From Desulforamulus aeronauticus DSM 10349 (GTDB taxonomy: Bacteria > Bacillota > Desulfotomaculia > Desulfotomaculales > Desulfotomaculaceae): 64,000 nucleotides of DNA. Below are positions 15,299 through 23,291 of the stretch, piece by piece (within the stretch, counting starts at the first letter, position 1; the number at the start of each line of letters is the position of its first letter). The position numbers and the translations under genes were made by a program. Location: assembly GCF_900142375.1 (NCBI RefSeq), contig NZ_FRAR01000009.1:62001-126000 (forward strand), read 5' to 3'. The notes beneath the pieces are model-generated. The model saw only the letters and a program-made list of their open reading frames with translations, was not told the DNA's origin and ran no database searches.

Positions 15299-15888
15299 TT
15301 AAGCTCATCTCCTTCAAGGTAATAACTATTAGCTAGTACCAATTATAACAAATATCCAGTTAGCTGGCGACAGATTCGGAAACAAAAAATAACGGCATAA
15401 TAAAGAGGGGAACTGTATAAATTGATAATAGGAGTTTGTCATTATAAAAAATAAATATTTCAGAGCAACGGTGCAGGATTATAGGACAAGATAGCGAATA
15501 AAGTTACAACAAGCACAAGCGATTGTCGAAATAACAACCAATGGGTGCGGCAGAACAAGGTTGATTAGCCCATTTAATGTGAAAAATGAAACTTTTTTGG
15601 TGGAAAATGTCAAATTAACGATACTACTTGTCAACTAAAAATAGTAATGATATATTTAATATTATAATTTGTCAGATAGTTGACTAAAATTCTTGGCTAT
15701 TTCATTTTTAAATCCCTAAGACTTTATAAATATAAACTTTATACCTAAACATAAGGGGGTGTCGAGGGGAGCATTGCGTTAGTTCGTGTGCGGACATTCA
15801 CAAGCCGTTCGGTTAGTGAATGTCGGTTTGACAGTTGGAGAGTTGCCAGGCTGTATGGAAGAATGCCCGAAGGGAAGTGAGAGAGTAA
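15299..15888 (+). promoter_or_regulatory. 590-bp region upstream of hdrC: promoter area and structured leader
   Basis: No gene is seen here. TTTGTCA-N6-TGACTAA at 15668-15687 is an imperfect inverted repeat, and its right half continues into AGTTGAC (15678-15684) followed 8 nt later by TTGGC. A similar arrangement lies upstream of aprB. Nearer the gene, GACATTCAC (15793-15801) pairs perfectly with GTGAATGTC (15816-15824), and the 14-nt loop can fold further through GCCG/CGGT. A second TTGTCAAC word is at 15628. The promoter itself cannot be placed with confidence. Confidence 0.5.
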
Positions 15889-16491
15889 ATGTCTGAAGCT
15901 GAGGCAAAGGAAAAGGCAACAGTAAAATACGATTCGGAATTTACTAAAAAGGTTTATGGGATGGAAAATGGCAAATGGGTAAAAATGTGCATGCAGTGTG
16001 GGATTTGTCCTACTACCTGTGCACTTAGGGAGAAAATGGATCTTTCACCCAGACGCATTATTCAGCTCATCCGGGCCGGTCGCAAGGATGAAGTGTTAAA
16101 GGCCAATACTATGTGGTTATGTACTTCATGCTACACCTGTGCCTGTCGTTGTCCCCGTGGGGTTCCCATGATGGATGTAATGCATGACCTCCGTCACTTG
16201 GCTGTGGAGAATGGAATCAAACATAACTCCCAGTCTATGGCCGAAGTTTATGAGAAAGATGTTACTAAGCGTGGACGTATTTGGGAAGGCGGACTTACCT
16301 TAAATTATGGTTTAAAAATAGGGCTAGGGAATGCCATTAAAATGGCACTTGATATGCAGGACGTGGGTAAGGGTTTAATGCTCCACCGCCGCTTACCATT
16401 ATTACCGCCTAAAGGTGTTAAAGACCCTGCCAAACTGCGTGAGGTTTTAAAACGAGCTACTGAAATTGCTCAGAAGGAGGGTGGTCACTAG
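15889..16491 (+). CDS. hdrC: heterodisulfide reductase subunit C-like Fe-S protein, partner of QmoAB
   Basis: A 200-residue soluble protein with two [4Fe-4S] motifs: CMQCGICPTTC near residue 35 and CTSCYTCACRCP near residue 76. The C-terminal half is helical and carries no membrane segments. In Gram-negative sulfate reducers the QmoC subunit fuses such a domain to a membrane heme-b module; here the membrane part is absent. It opens the sulfate-activation block and is followed after 1 nt by hdrB. It probably passes electrons between HdrB and QmoAB. GGGAAGTGAGAG precedes ATG 15889. Confidence 0.9.
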   Translation: MSEAEAKEKATVKYDSEFTKKVYGMENGKWVKMCMQCGICPTTCALREKMDLSPRRIIQLIRAGRKDEVLKANTMWLCTSCYTCACRCPRGVPMMDVMHDLRHLAVENGIKHNSQSMAEVYEKDVTKRGRIWEGGLTLNYGLKIGLGNAIKMALDMQDVGKGLMLHRRLPLLPPKGVKDPAKLREVLKRATEIAQKEGGH

Positions 16492-16492
16492 T

Positions 16493-17362
16493 ATGAAATA
16501 CTCAATTTATCCCGGATGTTCAAGTGAAGGAACTGCTATTAGTTACCATCACTCTGCAGTGGAAGTGGCTAAAGTATTGGGAATAGAGCTTAAAGAGATA
16601 GAAGATTGGAACTGCTGTGGCTCCACCGTTTTATCCAGTGTCACCGGCCAATTTGCTGCGGATGTATTGGCCTCTAGAAACCTGGCACTGGCTGAAAAGA
16701 TGGGCCAGGAGGATGTAGTTACTACCTGTAGTTCCTGTTATGCAATTTTGGGCAACGTCAATAAAAAATTTGCTGATGACAAGTTTAAATATAACGCCAA
16801 TGATGCACTTAGTAAGGATAGTCTTAGTTACGATGGCAAACTAAAGGTTCGTATGCTGCTGGATGTTATGGTTTCCGATTTGGGGTTAGAAAAAATTGCC
16901 GCCAAAGTAGTCAAGCCTTTAAAGGGACTTAAGGTAGCCGGTTATGTAGGTTGCCAAACTGTCAGAGCACTAAGGGAATTCGACAATTGTGAAAACCCGA
17001 CGTTTCTTGACAATGTGATTGAGTGCCTGGGCGCAGAGCCGGTTGATTTTTCCCATAAACTCAAATGCTGTACCGGCATCATGGCAATGACTTCGCCCGA
17101 AGTAACCATTTCGGCCTTATACCCGATTTTAAAGAGTGCCTACGAAGCAGGGGCAGATTTAATCGTTACCCCCTGTCCCCTATGCCAGATGAACCTGGAT
17201 GCTTTTCAAATTAAGGTCAACAAAGCCTATGGTACCAAATATAATATACCTGTACTTTTCTTTACTCAACTAATGGCCCTTGCCTATGGTTTAGATCGCA
17301 AGGCCGCTGGACTGGATTATTGTATTGTATCTCCCAATAATGCTCTTAAGCAATGGGCTTAG
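16493..17362 (+). CDS. hdrB: heterodisulfide reductase subunit B-like protein (CCG domains)
   Basis: A 289-residue protein with two CCG cysteine-rich domains: WNCCGS followed by TTCSSCY in the first half, and LKCCTG followed by TPCPLC in the second. In methanogen HdrB these bind two noncubane [4Fe-4S] clusters that reduce a disulfide; the substrate in sulfate reducers is not established. The start is ATG 16493, with AAGGAGGGTGG inside the hdrC end and 1 nt between the genes, so hdrCB is a coupled pair. The reading frame extends upstream to 16466 without support. Confidence 0.9.
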   Translation: MKYSIYPGCSSEGTAISYHHSAVEVAKVLGIELKEIEDWNCCGSTVLSSVTGQFAADVLASRNLALAEKMGQEDVVTTCSSCYAILGNVNKKFADDKFKYNANDALSKDSLSYDGKLKVRMLLDVMVSDLGLEKIAAKVVKPLKGLKVAGYVGCQTVRALREFDNCENPTFLDNVIECLGAEPVDFSHKLKCCTGIMAMTSPEVTISALYPILKSAYEAGADLIVTPCPLCQMNLDAFQIKVNKAYGTKYNIPVLFFTQLMALAYGLDRKAAGLDYCIVSPNNALKQWA

Positions 17363-17545
17363 AAATAGTAGCAAAAAGCAATTATTATTGCAAATACTTT
17401 TTTGCACAAATTCTAATAAATTTATAAAAGGTAGCAGGAAAACCAAAAACCAGCTAGAATATGTAGTATTAATCACAAGTAACAAAAGTAACAAGGCCTT
17501 GCAATACCAACTGGCACCTGCTTAGATAGAGAGAGTGGGGGTGCC

Positions 17546-17677
17546 TGTTAACATCAGATAATCCAAGTGAATATGATCACGTATAGTTTTACAAAATATG
17601 ACACACTTGGATTCGTTTCATAAAATAAAACCCTGGCAGGGTTTGGGTTATGGCTAATTAACAATCTGATGTAAACA
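17546..17677 (+). promoter_or_regulatory. structured leader of sat with three-way-junction-like fold
   Basis: Outer stem: TGTTAACATCAGAT (17546-17559) pairs with ATCTGATGTAAACA (17664-17677), 13 of 14 positions. Inside it, AATCCAAGTG (17560-17569) pairs perfectly with CACTTGGATT (17604-17613), and AAACCC pairs with GGGTTT around TGGCA (17628-17644). A small hairpin TACCA/TGGTA follows. The sat start is 95 nt downstream. The rest of the 409-nt gap after hdrB holds a possible promoter (TTGCAC ... TATAAA near 17402-17428) and no gene. I match it to no known riboswitch class. Confidence 0.55.
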
Positions 17678-17771
17678 GTGTACCAGCTAAGTGGTATGAA
17701 ACTATAAGTGTTTGTATTCACAAAGCAGGACATAGTCCAATTTTAAAAAAAACAAGGAGGCATGTTGCACT

Positions 17772-18947
17772 ATGGCATTAGTTCAACCGCATGGTGGAAA
17801 ATTAACCCCTGTATTGGCCCCGAAAGAACAGTGGGCCGAACTGAAAGCCAAAGCTGAATCCCTACCAGTTATCCGCATGAGTTCTCGTGAAACTTCCGAC
17901 TGCTTAATGCTCGGTATGGGTGCTTTCTCCCCTCTGACAGGTTTTATGTCTCAAGCCGACTATGAAGGCGTTATCGAAAACATGCACTTAGCAAACGGCT
18001 TAGCTTGGCCCCTGCCTGTAACCCTGGCAGTTACCGCAGAACAAGCCGAAGGCATCGCTGCTGGCCAAGAAATGGCTTTGGTTGACGACGAGTCTGGCGA
18101 ATATGTTGGTATCATCACCGTTGCTGACAAGTATGGCTATGACAAAGTGAAAGAGTGCAAATCTGCTTTCTTCACCGACGATGCTGATCATCCTGGCGTA
18201 CAAAAAGTTATGTCCCAAGGTGAAATCTATGTTGGTGGCGACATTGTAACCTTCTCTGAATTAGGTTACGATGAAAAGTATGCTGGTTACTATGCTCATC
18301 CTGCTGAAACCCGTGCTCTGTTTGAGTCTAAAGGCTGGAACACCGTTTGTGCATTCCAAACCCGTAACCCCCTGCACCGCTCCCACGAGTTCCTGTGCAA
18401 GATTGGTAACGAAGTTTGTGATGGCCTGTTCCTGCACCCCATCGTTGGTAAACTGAAGAAGGGTGACATCCCTGCTGAAGTACGTTTCGAAGCTTACAAA
18501 GCTCACATGAAATATTACTTCAACGAAAAAACCATTGAAATGCGCGTATATCCCATGGAAATGCGCTATGCTGGTCCTAAGGAAGCTATTCTGCACGCTG
18601 TATTCCGTCAAAACTTTGGTTGCTCCCACATCCTCGTTGGTCGTGACCATGCTGGCGTAGGCAGCTACTATACTTCTTACCAAGCTCAGGAAATCTTTGA
18701 TGCCTTTAAGCCCGGCGAACTCCTTTGCCAGCCCATCAAAGTTACCTCCGCTTACTACTGCACCAAGTGCCAAGGTATGGCTACTGAAAAGTCTTGCCCT
18801 CACGGTCCAGAAGATCGTATCGCCATCAGCGGCACCAAGGTTCGTGAAATGTTTGGTAAAGGCGAACTGCCCCCGCTCGAATTCGGACGTAAAGAAGTTC
18901 TGGAAATTCTCACCAAGTACTACCAAGGCTTGGATAGCGGTAAGTAA
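17772..18947 (+). CDS. sat: sulfate adenylyltransferase (ATP sulfurylase), dissimilatory
   Basis: A 391-residue homo-oligomeric enzyme making adenosine 5'-phosphosulfate and pyrophosphate from ATP and sulfate, the first step of sulfate respiration. The active-site motifs are QTRNPLHRSHE near residue 197 and GRDHAGVG near residue 290. A cysteine group C-x2-C-x8-C (CTKCQGMATEKSC) in the C-terminal part matches the metal-binding site known in some sulfate-reducer enzymes. AAGGAGG lies 11 nt before ATG 17772. Codons are strongly biased (GCT, CGT, AAC, TTC) as in aprBA, unlike most neighbours, which fits very high expression. Confidence 0.97.
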   Translation: MALVQPHGGKLTPVLAPKEQWAELKAKAESLPVIRMSSRETSDCLMLGMGAFSPLTGFMSQADYEGVIENMHLANGLAWPLPVTLAVTAEQAEGIAAGQEMALVDDESGEYVGIITVADKYGYDKVKECKSAFFTDDADHPGVQKVMSQGEIYVGGDIVTFSELGYDEKYAGYYAHPAETRALFESKGWNTVCAFQTRNPLHRSHEFLCKIGNEVCDGLFLHPIVGKLKKGDIPAEVRFEAYKAHMKYYFNEKTIEMRVYPMEMRYAGPKEAILHAVFRQNFGCSHILVGRDHAGVGSYYTSYQAQEIFDAFKPGELLCQPIKVTSAYYCTKCQGMATEKSCPHGPEDRIAISGTKVREMFGKGELPPLEFGRKEVLEILTKYYQGLDSGK

Positions 18948-19408
18948 TTGTTCTTGACTCCTGCTAGTTTGTAGAATGCTTTAAAATTAAATAAAGAACA
19001 TTATCTTCATCATTCTACAATAAACGACAAAAAAGTTCTGTCTGTCAGTTGACAATATGATCTTGGCATAGTAAAAACAGGTAAAACTTCGTTGATACAG
19101 TGTCGGTTCTGATAACCGCGCTGTATCAACAGGATACCCCCCCTAACTGCTGGCTGTTAATAACCAGATCAGAGGAGGTGGTTAGATCCAATAAGTTATC
19201 TATCTGAGACTTACACTAAGGTTATGTCAATAAAACCCATTCGGAGTCTTCCGAAGTAAATACTAGGAATGAATTTGCCGGTAGCGGGGAGACAAGTTCT
19301 GTTACAAAGACATCATATATTTTTCTTCATCATCTACTTTATTTCTTACTTCATTATTTTGGCTTAAAGACGATAGTCTTTAAAAATTAGCAATAGGGAG
19401 GTAAAAAA
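18948..19408 (+). promoter_or_regulatory. 461-bp hairpin-rich region upstream of aprB
   Basis: No gene is seen. TTGTAGAATG (18969-18978) pairs perfectly with CATTCTACAA (19011-19020), perhaps a 3' hairpin of sat. TTGACA at 19049-19054 may be a -35 box; it lies within the palindrome TGTCA-GT-TGACA (19043-19054) and is followed by TCTTGGC. Then GTTGATACAG (19091-19100) pairs with CTGTATCAAC (19121-19130), with an inner CGGTT/AACCG stem, and TTCGGA-GTCT-TCCGAA lies near 19241-19256. The predicted leader would be over 300 nt long. Confidence 0.5.
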
Positions 19409-19852
19409 ATGCCTAGTTTTGTAATTGCTGAAAAGTGCGATGGTTGCAAGGGTCAGGACAAAACCGCTTGCATGTACATCTGCCCCAACGACCTGATGGT
19501 TCTGGACAGAGAAATAATGAAAGCCACCAACCGTGACGTATCCCAGTGCTGGGAATGCTACTGCTGCGTTAAGATTTGCCCTCAACAGGCTATCGACGTT
19601 CGTGGTTATGCTGACTTTGTTCCCATGGGCGCTAGCTGCGTACCTCTCAGAAGCTCCGACAGCATTATGTGGACTGTTAAGTTCCGTAATGGTATGCTGA
19701 AGCGTTTCAAATTCCCCATCCGTACCACTGCTGAAGGTGCTGCAGAACCCGCTGGCGGTTATACTGTAGACCAAGAAGATCTGAACAATCAACTTCTGTT
19801 CACCGAGCCCTACTCTGTAGGTACTCCTGAACTGCCTGCCTTGAAGAAGTAA
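19409..19852 (+). CDS. aprB: adenylylsulfate reductase beta subunit
   Basis: A 147-residue ferredoxin-like subunit carrying two [4Fe-4S] clusters: C-x2-C with CMYICP in the N-terminal part, and CWECYCCVKICP near residue 48. The C-terminal extension (from about residue 80) wraps around AprA in known structures. It receives electrons, probably from QmoAB, and passes them to the AprA flavin. AGGGAGG precedes ATG 19409; aprA follows after 36 nt with its own GGAGGAGG site. The same strong codon bias is seen as in sat. Confidence 0.97.
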   Translation: MPSFVIAEKCDGCKGQDKTACMYICPNDLMVLDREIMKATNRDVSQCWECYCCVKICPQQAIDVRGYADFVPMGASCVPLRSSDSIMWTVKFRNGMLKRFKFPIRTTAEGAAEPAGGYTVDQEDLNNQLLFTEPYSVGTPELPALKK

Positions 19853-19888
19853 TTTCAGTTAATCAACTATCGGAGGAGGTTTAATATA

Positions 19889-21763
19889 ATGCCGAATTTT
19901 GAAACTGTTGTAGTGAGTACCGACATTCTAATCCTCGGTGGTGGTATGGCAGCTTGCGGCGCAGCCGTTGAAGCAGCTTACTGGGCCAAGAAACAAGGTT
20001 TACAAGTTACTCTGGTTGACAAAGCTGCTATGGACCGTTCCGGTGCTGTTGCTATGGGTCTGTCCGCTATCAACCAGTACCTCGGTATCGCTAAAGGCGA
20101 CAACACCGTTGAAGATTATGTAAAATACGTTAAAAACGACTTAATGGGCATCGCTCGTGATGACCAAGTCGCTGACATTGCCCGTCACGTTGACTCTTCC
20201 GTTCATTTGTTTGAAAAGTGGGGCCTCCCCATCTGGACTAACGAAGAAGGTAACTATGTACGTGGTGGTCGCTGGCAGATCATGTTAAACGGTGAATCCT
20301 ATAAGGTTATCGTTGCTGAAGCTGCTAAAAACGCTCTGGGCACCGACAACATTTACGAGCGTATCTTCATCACTGAACCCATCATGGATGGCGACAGAAT
20401 CGCTGGTGCTATTGGTTTCAGCACCCGTGAAGAGAAAGTATTTGTCTTCAAGGCTAAAGCTGTTCTGGCTGCTATGGGCGGCGCAGTAGGCGTATTCAAG
20501 CCTCGTTCCACCGGTGAAGGCTTAGGCCGTTCCTGGTATCCTCCTTTTAGCTCCGGTTCTTCCGCTTACTTTACAATGGCTGCTGGCGCTGAAATGACTT
20601 GCCAAGAAGTTCGCTTCATCCCTGTACGTTTTAAAGATGCTTACGGTCCTGTAGGCGCTTGGTTCCTACTCTTCAAATCCCGTGCTACCAACGGTTTTGG
20701 CGAAGAGTACATGGTTACCCGTCGCGAAGAGTTAGCTAACTGGGGTCCCTATGGTGCTGTTAAGCCTATCCCTGCTAACCTGCGTAACTACCTCGGTATG
20801 TTAGACGTAAGCGATGGCAAAGGCCCCTTGTATATGCAGACTGCTGAAGCTATTGCTAACCTAGCTAAGAAATACGAAGACGATCCCAAAGCCTTCAAGA
20901 AGAAAATGAAGGAATTAGAAAGCGAAGCTTGGGAAGACTTCCTCGATATGACTGTATCTCAGGCTATCCTGTGGGCAGCTTGTGACATCGCTCCTGAAGA
21001 AAAAGCTTCCGAAATCGCTGCTGCTGAACCTTACTTCATCGGTTCTCACTCCGGTGCTTCCGGTGCTTGGGTTTCCGGTCCTGCTGACTTAGCTCCTGCT
21101 GAATACCAGTGGGGTTACACCAACATGACCACCGTTAAAGGCTTGTTCGCTGCTGGCGACGCTTCCGGTGCTTCCAGCCACAAGTTCTCCTCCGGCTCCC
21201 ACGCTGAAGGTCGTATTGCTGGTAAATCTATGGTTCGTTTCGTATTAGAAAACAACCAAGAACCCGCTCTCGACGATGCTAAGGTTGCTGAATTAACTGC
21301 TAAAGTTCTCAAGCCTATGGCTGTTTGGGAAGAGTTCTCCGGCTTCACTACCGATGCCGATGTGAACCCCAACTACATTCTGCCCAAAATGTACATGTTC
21401 CGTCTGCAGAAGATGATGGACGAGTATGCTGGCGGTGTTGTAGCTAACTTTACTACCTCCAAGGCTCTGTTAGAAAAAGGTTTAGAATATCTGCTCATGC
21501 TGAAAGAAGACGGTCAGAAACTGGCTGCTCGCAACCTGCATGAACTGATGAGAGCATGGGAAAACATCCACAGAACCCTACAGGCTGAATCCCACATTCG
21601 CACTGTACTGTTCCGTGAAGAAACCCGTTTCCCTGGTTACTACTTCCGTGCTGATATGCCCGCTATCAATCCTGAGTGGGAAGTATTCTGCAACTGCAAG
21701 TACGATGCTGCTAACGGCGAATGGGAAATGATCAAGCGCCCCATCATCCGTCTGGTTGACTAA
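19889..21763 (+). CDS. aprA: adenylylsulfate reductase alpha subunit
   Basis: A 624-residue FAD protein of the fumarate reductase/succinate dehydrogenase fold, reducing APS to sulfite and AMP in the cytoplasm. The dinucleotide-binding segment (ILILGGGMAACGAAVEAAYW) is at residues 12-31. The catalytic region includes MTCQEVRFIP, FLLFKSRATNGFGEEY and SSHKFSSGSHAEGRIAGKS. The length is slightly below Gram-negative AprA (about 660), as usual for this group. It is co-transcribed with aprB, and two terminator-like hairpins follow the stop, suggesting that part of the transcription ends before qmoA. Confidence 0.97.
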   Translation: MPNFETVVVSTDILILGGGMAACGAAVEAAYWAKKQGLQVTLVDKAAMDRSGAVAMGLSAINQYLGIAKGDNTVEDYVKYVKNDLMGIARDDQVADIARHVDSSVHLFEKWGLPIWTNEEGNYVRGGRWQIMLNGESYKVIVAEAAKNALGTDNIYERIFITEPIMDGDRIAGAIGFSTREEKVFVFKAKAVLAAMGGAVGVFKPRSTGEGLGRSWYPPFSSGSSAYFTMAAGAEMTCQEVRFIPVRFKDAYGPVGAWFLLFKSRATNGFGEEYMVTRREELANWGPYGAVKPIPANLRNYLGMLDVSDGKGPLYMQTAEAIANLAKKYEDDPKAFKKKMKELESEAWEDFLDMTVSQAILWAACDIAPEEKASEIAAAEPYFIGSHSGASGAWVSGPADLAPAEYQWGYTNMTTVKGLFAAGDASGASSHKFSSGSHAEGRIAGKSMVRFVLENNQEPALDDAKVAELTAKVLKPMAVWEEFSGFTTDADVNPNYILPKMYMFRLQKMMDEYAGGVVANFTTSKALLEKGLEYLLMLKEDGQKLAARNLHELMRAWENIHRTLQAESHIRTVLFREETRFPGYYFRADMPAINPEWEVFCNCKYDAANGEWEMIKRPIIRLVD

Positions 21764-21801
21764 TTACAATCTAGACAATATAAATTGCTGATGTAACAGC
21801 G

Positions 21802-21836
21802 GGCCCGTGGCAACTACGGCCACGGGCCTTTCATTT
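21802..21836 (+). terminator. strong hairpin after aprA
   Basis: A 10-bp perfect GC-rich stem (GGCCCGTGGC / GCCACGGGCC) with a 7-nt loop is followed by TTTCATTT. It may attenuate rather than fully stop read-through into qmoAB. Confidence 0.75.
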
Positions 21837-21866
21837 AGATGTAAAGGCCTTTTAGGGCCCATTAGA

Positions 21867-21900
21867 CCAGGTGGCCTGAAAGGCGCCTGGCTTTTACTTT
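21867..21900 (+). terminator. second hairpin after aprA
   Basis: CCAGGTG pairs with CGCCTGG (one G-U), extended by CCT/AGG past a bulged G, followed by CTTTTACTTTTTA. In tandem with the hairpin 30 bp upstream. Confidence 0.6.
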
Positions 21901-22039
21901 TTATGCCTGGCAGGGAAAAACATTTTTTACATTTTTAGTAATTATAGATTATTATTAACGAAACCTTTCTAAAATAAATTTTGTTAAACACCTATCCAAA
22001 GGCTACAGTTTACCCACAACTGGACTAGGGAGTGAGAAA

Positions 22040-23287
22040 ATGGCAAATAAAAGCATATTAGTGGTTGGTGGCGGGATTAGTGGTATTACCGCTGCTGTGG
22101 AAGCCGCCGAAGTGGGTTATGAAGTGTTCTTAGTAGAAAAGAATGCCTACCTGGGCGGTAAAGTTTCTCAAATCAATGAGTATTTTCCCAAGCTTTGTCC
22201 ACCAAACTGCGGTTTGGAAATTAACTTCCAAAGAATTAGAAAGAACTCCAAAATCAGAGTGCTGACTTTGGCTGAAGTAGAAGGCATTTCCGGTCAGGAA
22301 GGTAACTTTGATGTTACTGTTAAACTGAATCCCCGTTATACTACCGATGGTTGCACAGGTTGTGGCAAGTGTGCCGAAGTTTGTCCGGTTGAAAGAGCAG
22401 ATGCATTTAACTTTGGTTTAAATAAAACCAAGGCTGCATACTTGCCTCAGCCCTTTGCCTTCCCCATGAAGTATGTCATTGATAACACAGCCTGTACTGG
22501 CGCTTCTTGCGGTAAGTGTGCAGAAGTTTGTGAAGTGAAGGCTGTGGATTTGGGTATGACTGCTAAAACCATGAACCTGAATGTTGGTGCTGTTATCTGG
22601 GCTACCGGTTGGGATTCCTACCCTGTAGAGAAATTGGCCAACTATGGCAGCGGTACTGTTACCAACGCCATCTCAAACATTATGATGGAAAGATTGGCTT
22701 CCCTTACTGGTCCTACCAGTGGTAAAATTGTTCGTCCTTCAGACAACAAAGAGCCGCAGAACATTGCCTTCGTACAATGTGCTGGTTCAAGGGACGAAAG
22801 CCATCAAAAGGCTTGCTCTTCCGTCTGCTGTATGGCTACCTTAAAGCACATTAGTTATGTGAAAAAGCAGTATCCCGATGCCAAAGTTACCATCTACTAT
22901 ATGGACATTCGCGCTATGGGTAAGCATGAAGACTTCTATAATAAGATCAAAGAATATGATATCACCATGATTAAAGGTAAGCCTTCTGAAATTAAAGAAG
23001 ATGCCGAAACCAAGGATGTTATCGTATTGGCCGAAAACCAGATTACCCAAGAAATTACCGAATTGAAGTATGATCTGGTGGTTCTGGCCACTGGTATGGC
23101 TCCTGCTACAGCAGCAGCACAAGTTCCTGCTGCCGTTGGTTATGATGTAGACGGCTTTGTATTGAGTGGCTCTGTGCCCGGTATTTACGCTGCCGGTTGT
23201 GTTGCTAAGCCTGGTGATGTTGCTTCCTCTGTACAGGGTGCAACTGCCGCAGTGATTAAAGCCATTCAATCTACAGTGAGGGGGTAA
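22040..23287 (+). CDS. qmoA: QmoA, HdrA-like flavoprotein of the quinone-interacting oxidoreductase complex
   Basis: A 415-residue HdrA-related protein. The FAD-binding VVGGGISGITAAVEA motif is at residues 7-21, followed by the HdrA signature GGKVSQINEYFPKLCPPNCG. Two cysteine clusters (CTGCGKCAEVCP near residue 105 and CTGASCGKCAEVCE near 152) bind [4Fe-4S]. CAGSRD near residue 240 is another family motif. QmoA and QmoB transfer electrons toward AprBA. GGGAG precedes ATG 22040. qmoB follows after 4 nt, so the two are coupled. The usual third gene, qmoC, is absent; hdrCB upstream probably takes its place. Confidence 0.95.
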   Translation: MANKSILVVGGGISGITAAVEAAEVGYEVFLVEKNAYLGGKVSQINEYFPKLCPPNCGLEINFQRIRKNSKIRVLTLAEVEGISGQEGNFDVTVKLNPRYTTDGCTGCGKCAEVCPVERADAFNFGLNKTKAAYLPQPFAFPMKYVIDNTACTGASCGKCAEVCEVKAVDLGMTAKTMNLNVGAVIWATGWDSYPVEKLANYGSGTVTNAISNIMMERLASLTGPTSGKIVRPSDNKEPQNIAFVQCAGSRDESHQKACSSVCCMATLKHISYVKKQYPDAKVTIYYMDIRAMGKHEDFYNKIKEYDITMIKGKPSEIKEDAETKDVIVLAENQITQEITELKYDLVVLATGMAPATAAAQVPAAVGYDVDGFVLSGSVPGIYAAGCVAKPGDVASSVQGATAAVIKAIQSTVRG

Positions 23288-23291
23288 GACA

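Noticed and set aside
17511-17530. CTGGCACCTGCTT upstream of sat as a sigma-54 promoter
   Set aside because: The -24-like TGGCAC is present, but no TTGC element occurs at the required -12 spacing.
17711-17724. TTTGT-ATTC-ACAAA before sat as a CRP or Rex operator
   Set aside because: Only one half-site resembles TCACA, the spacing fits neither consensus well, and it lies downstream of the structured leader.
18261-18926. Long open frame antisense to sat (221 codons)
   Set aside because: It is a shadow of the strongly codon-biased sat gene; no ribosome-binding site and no recognisable protein family.
19364-19792. Frame antisense to aprB
   Set aside because: Shadow frame over conserved aprB; no start signal or family.
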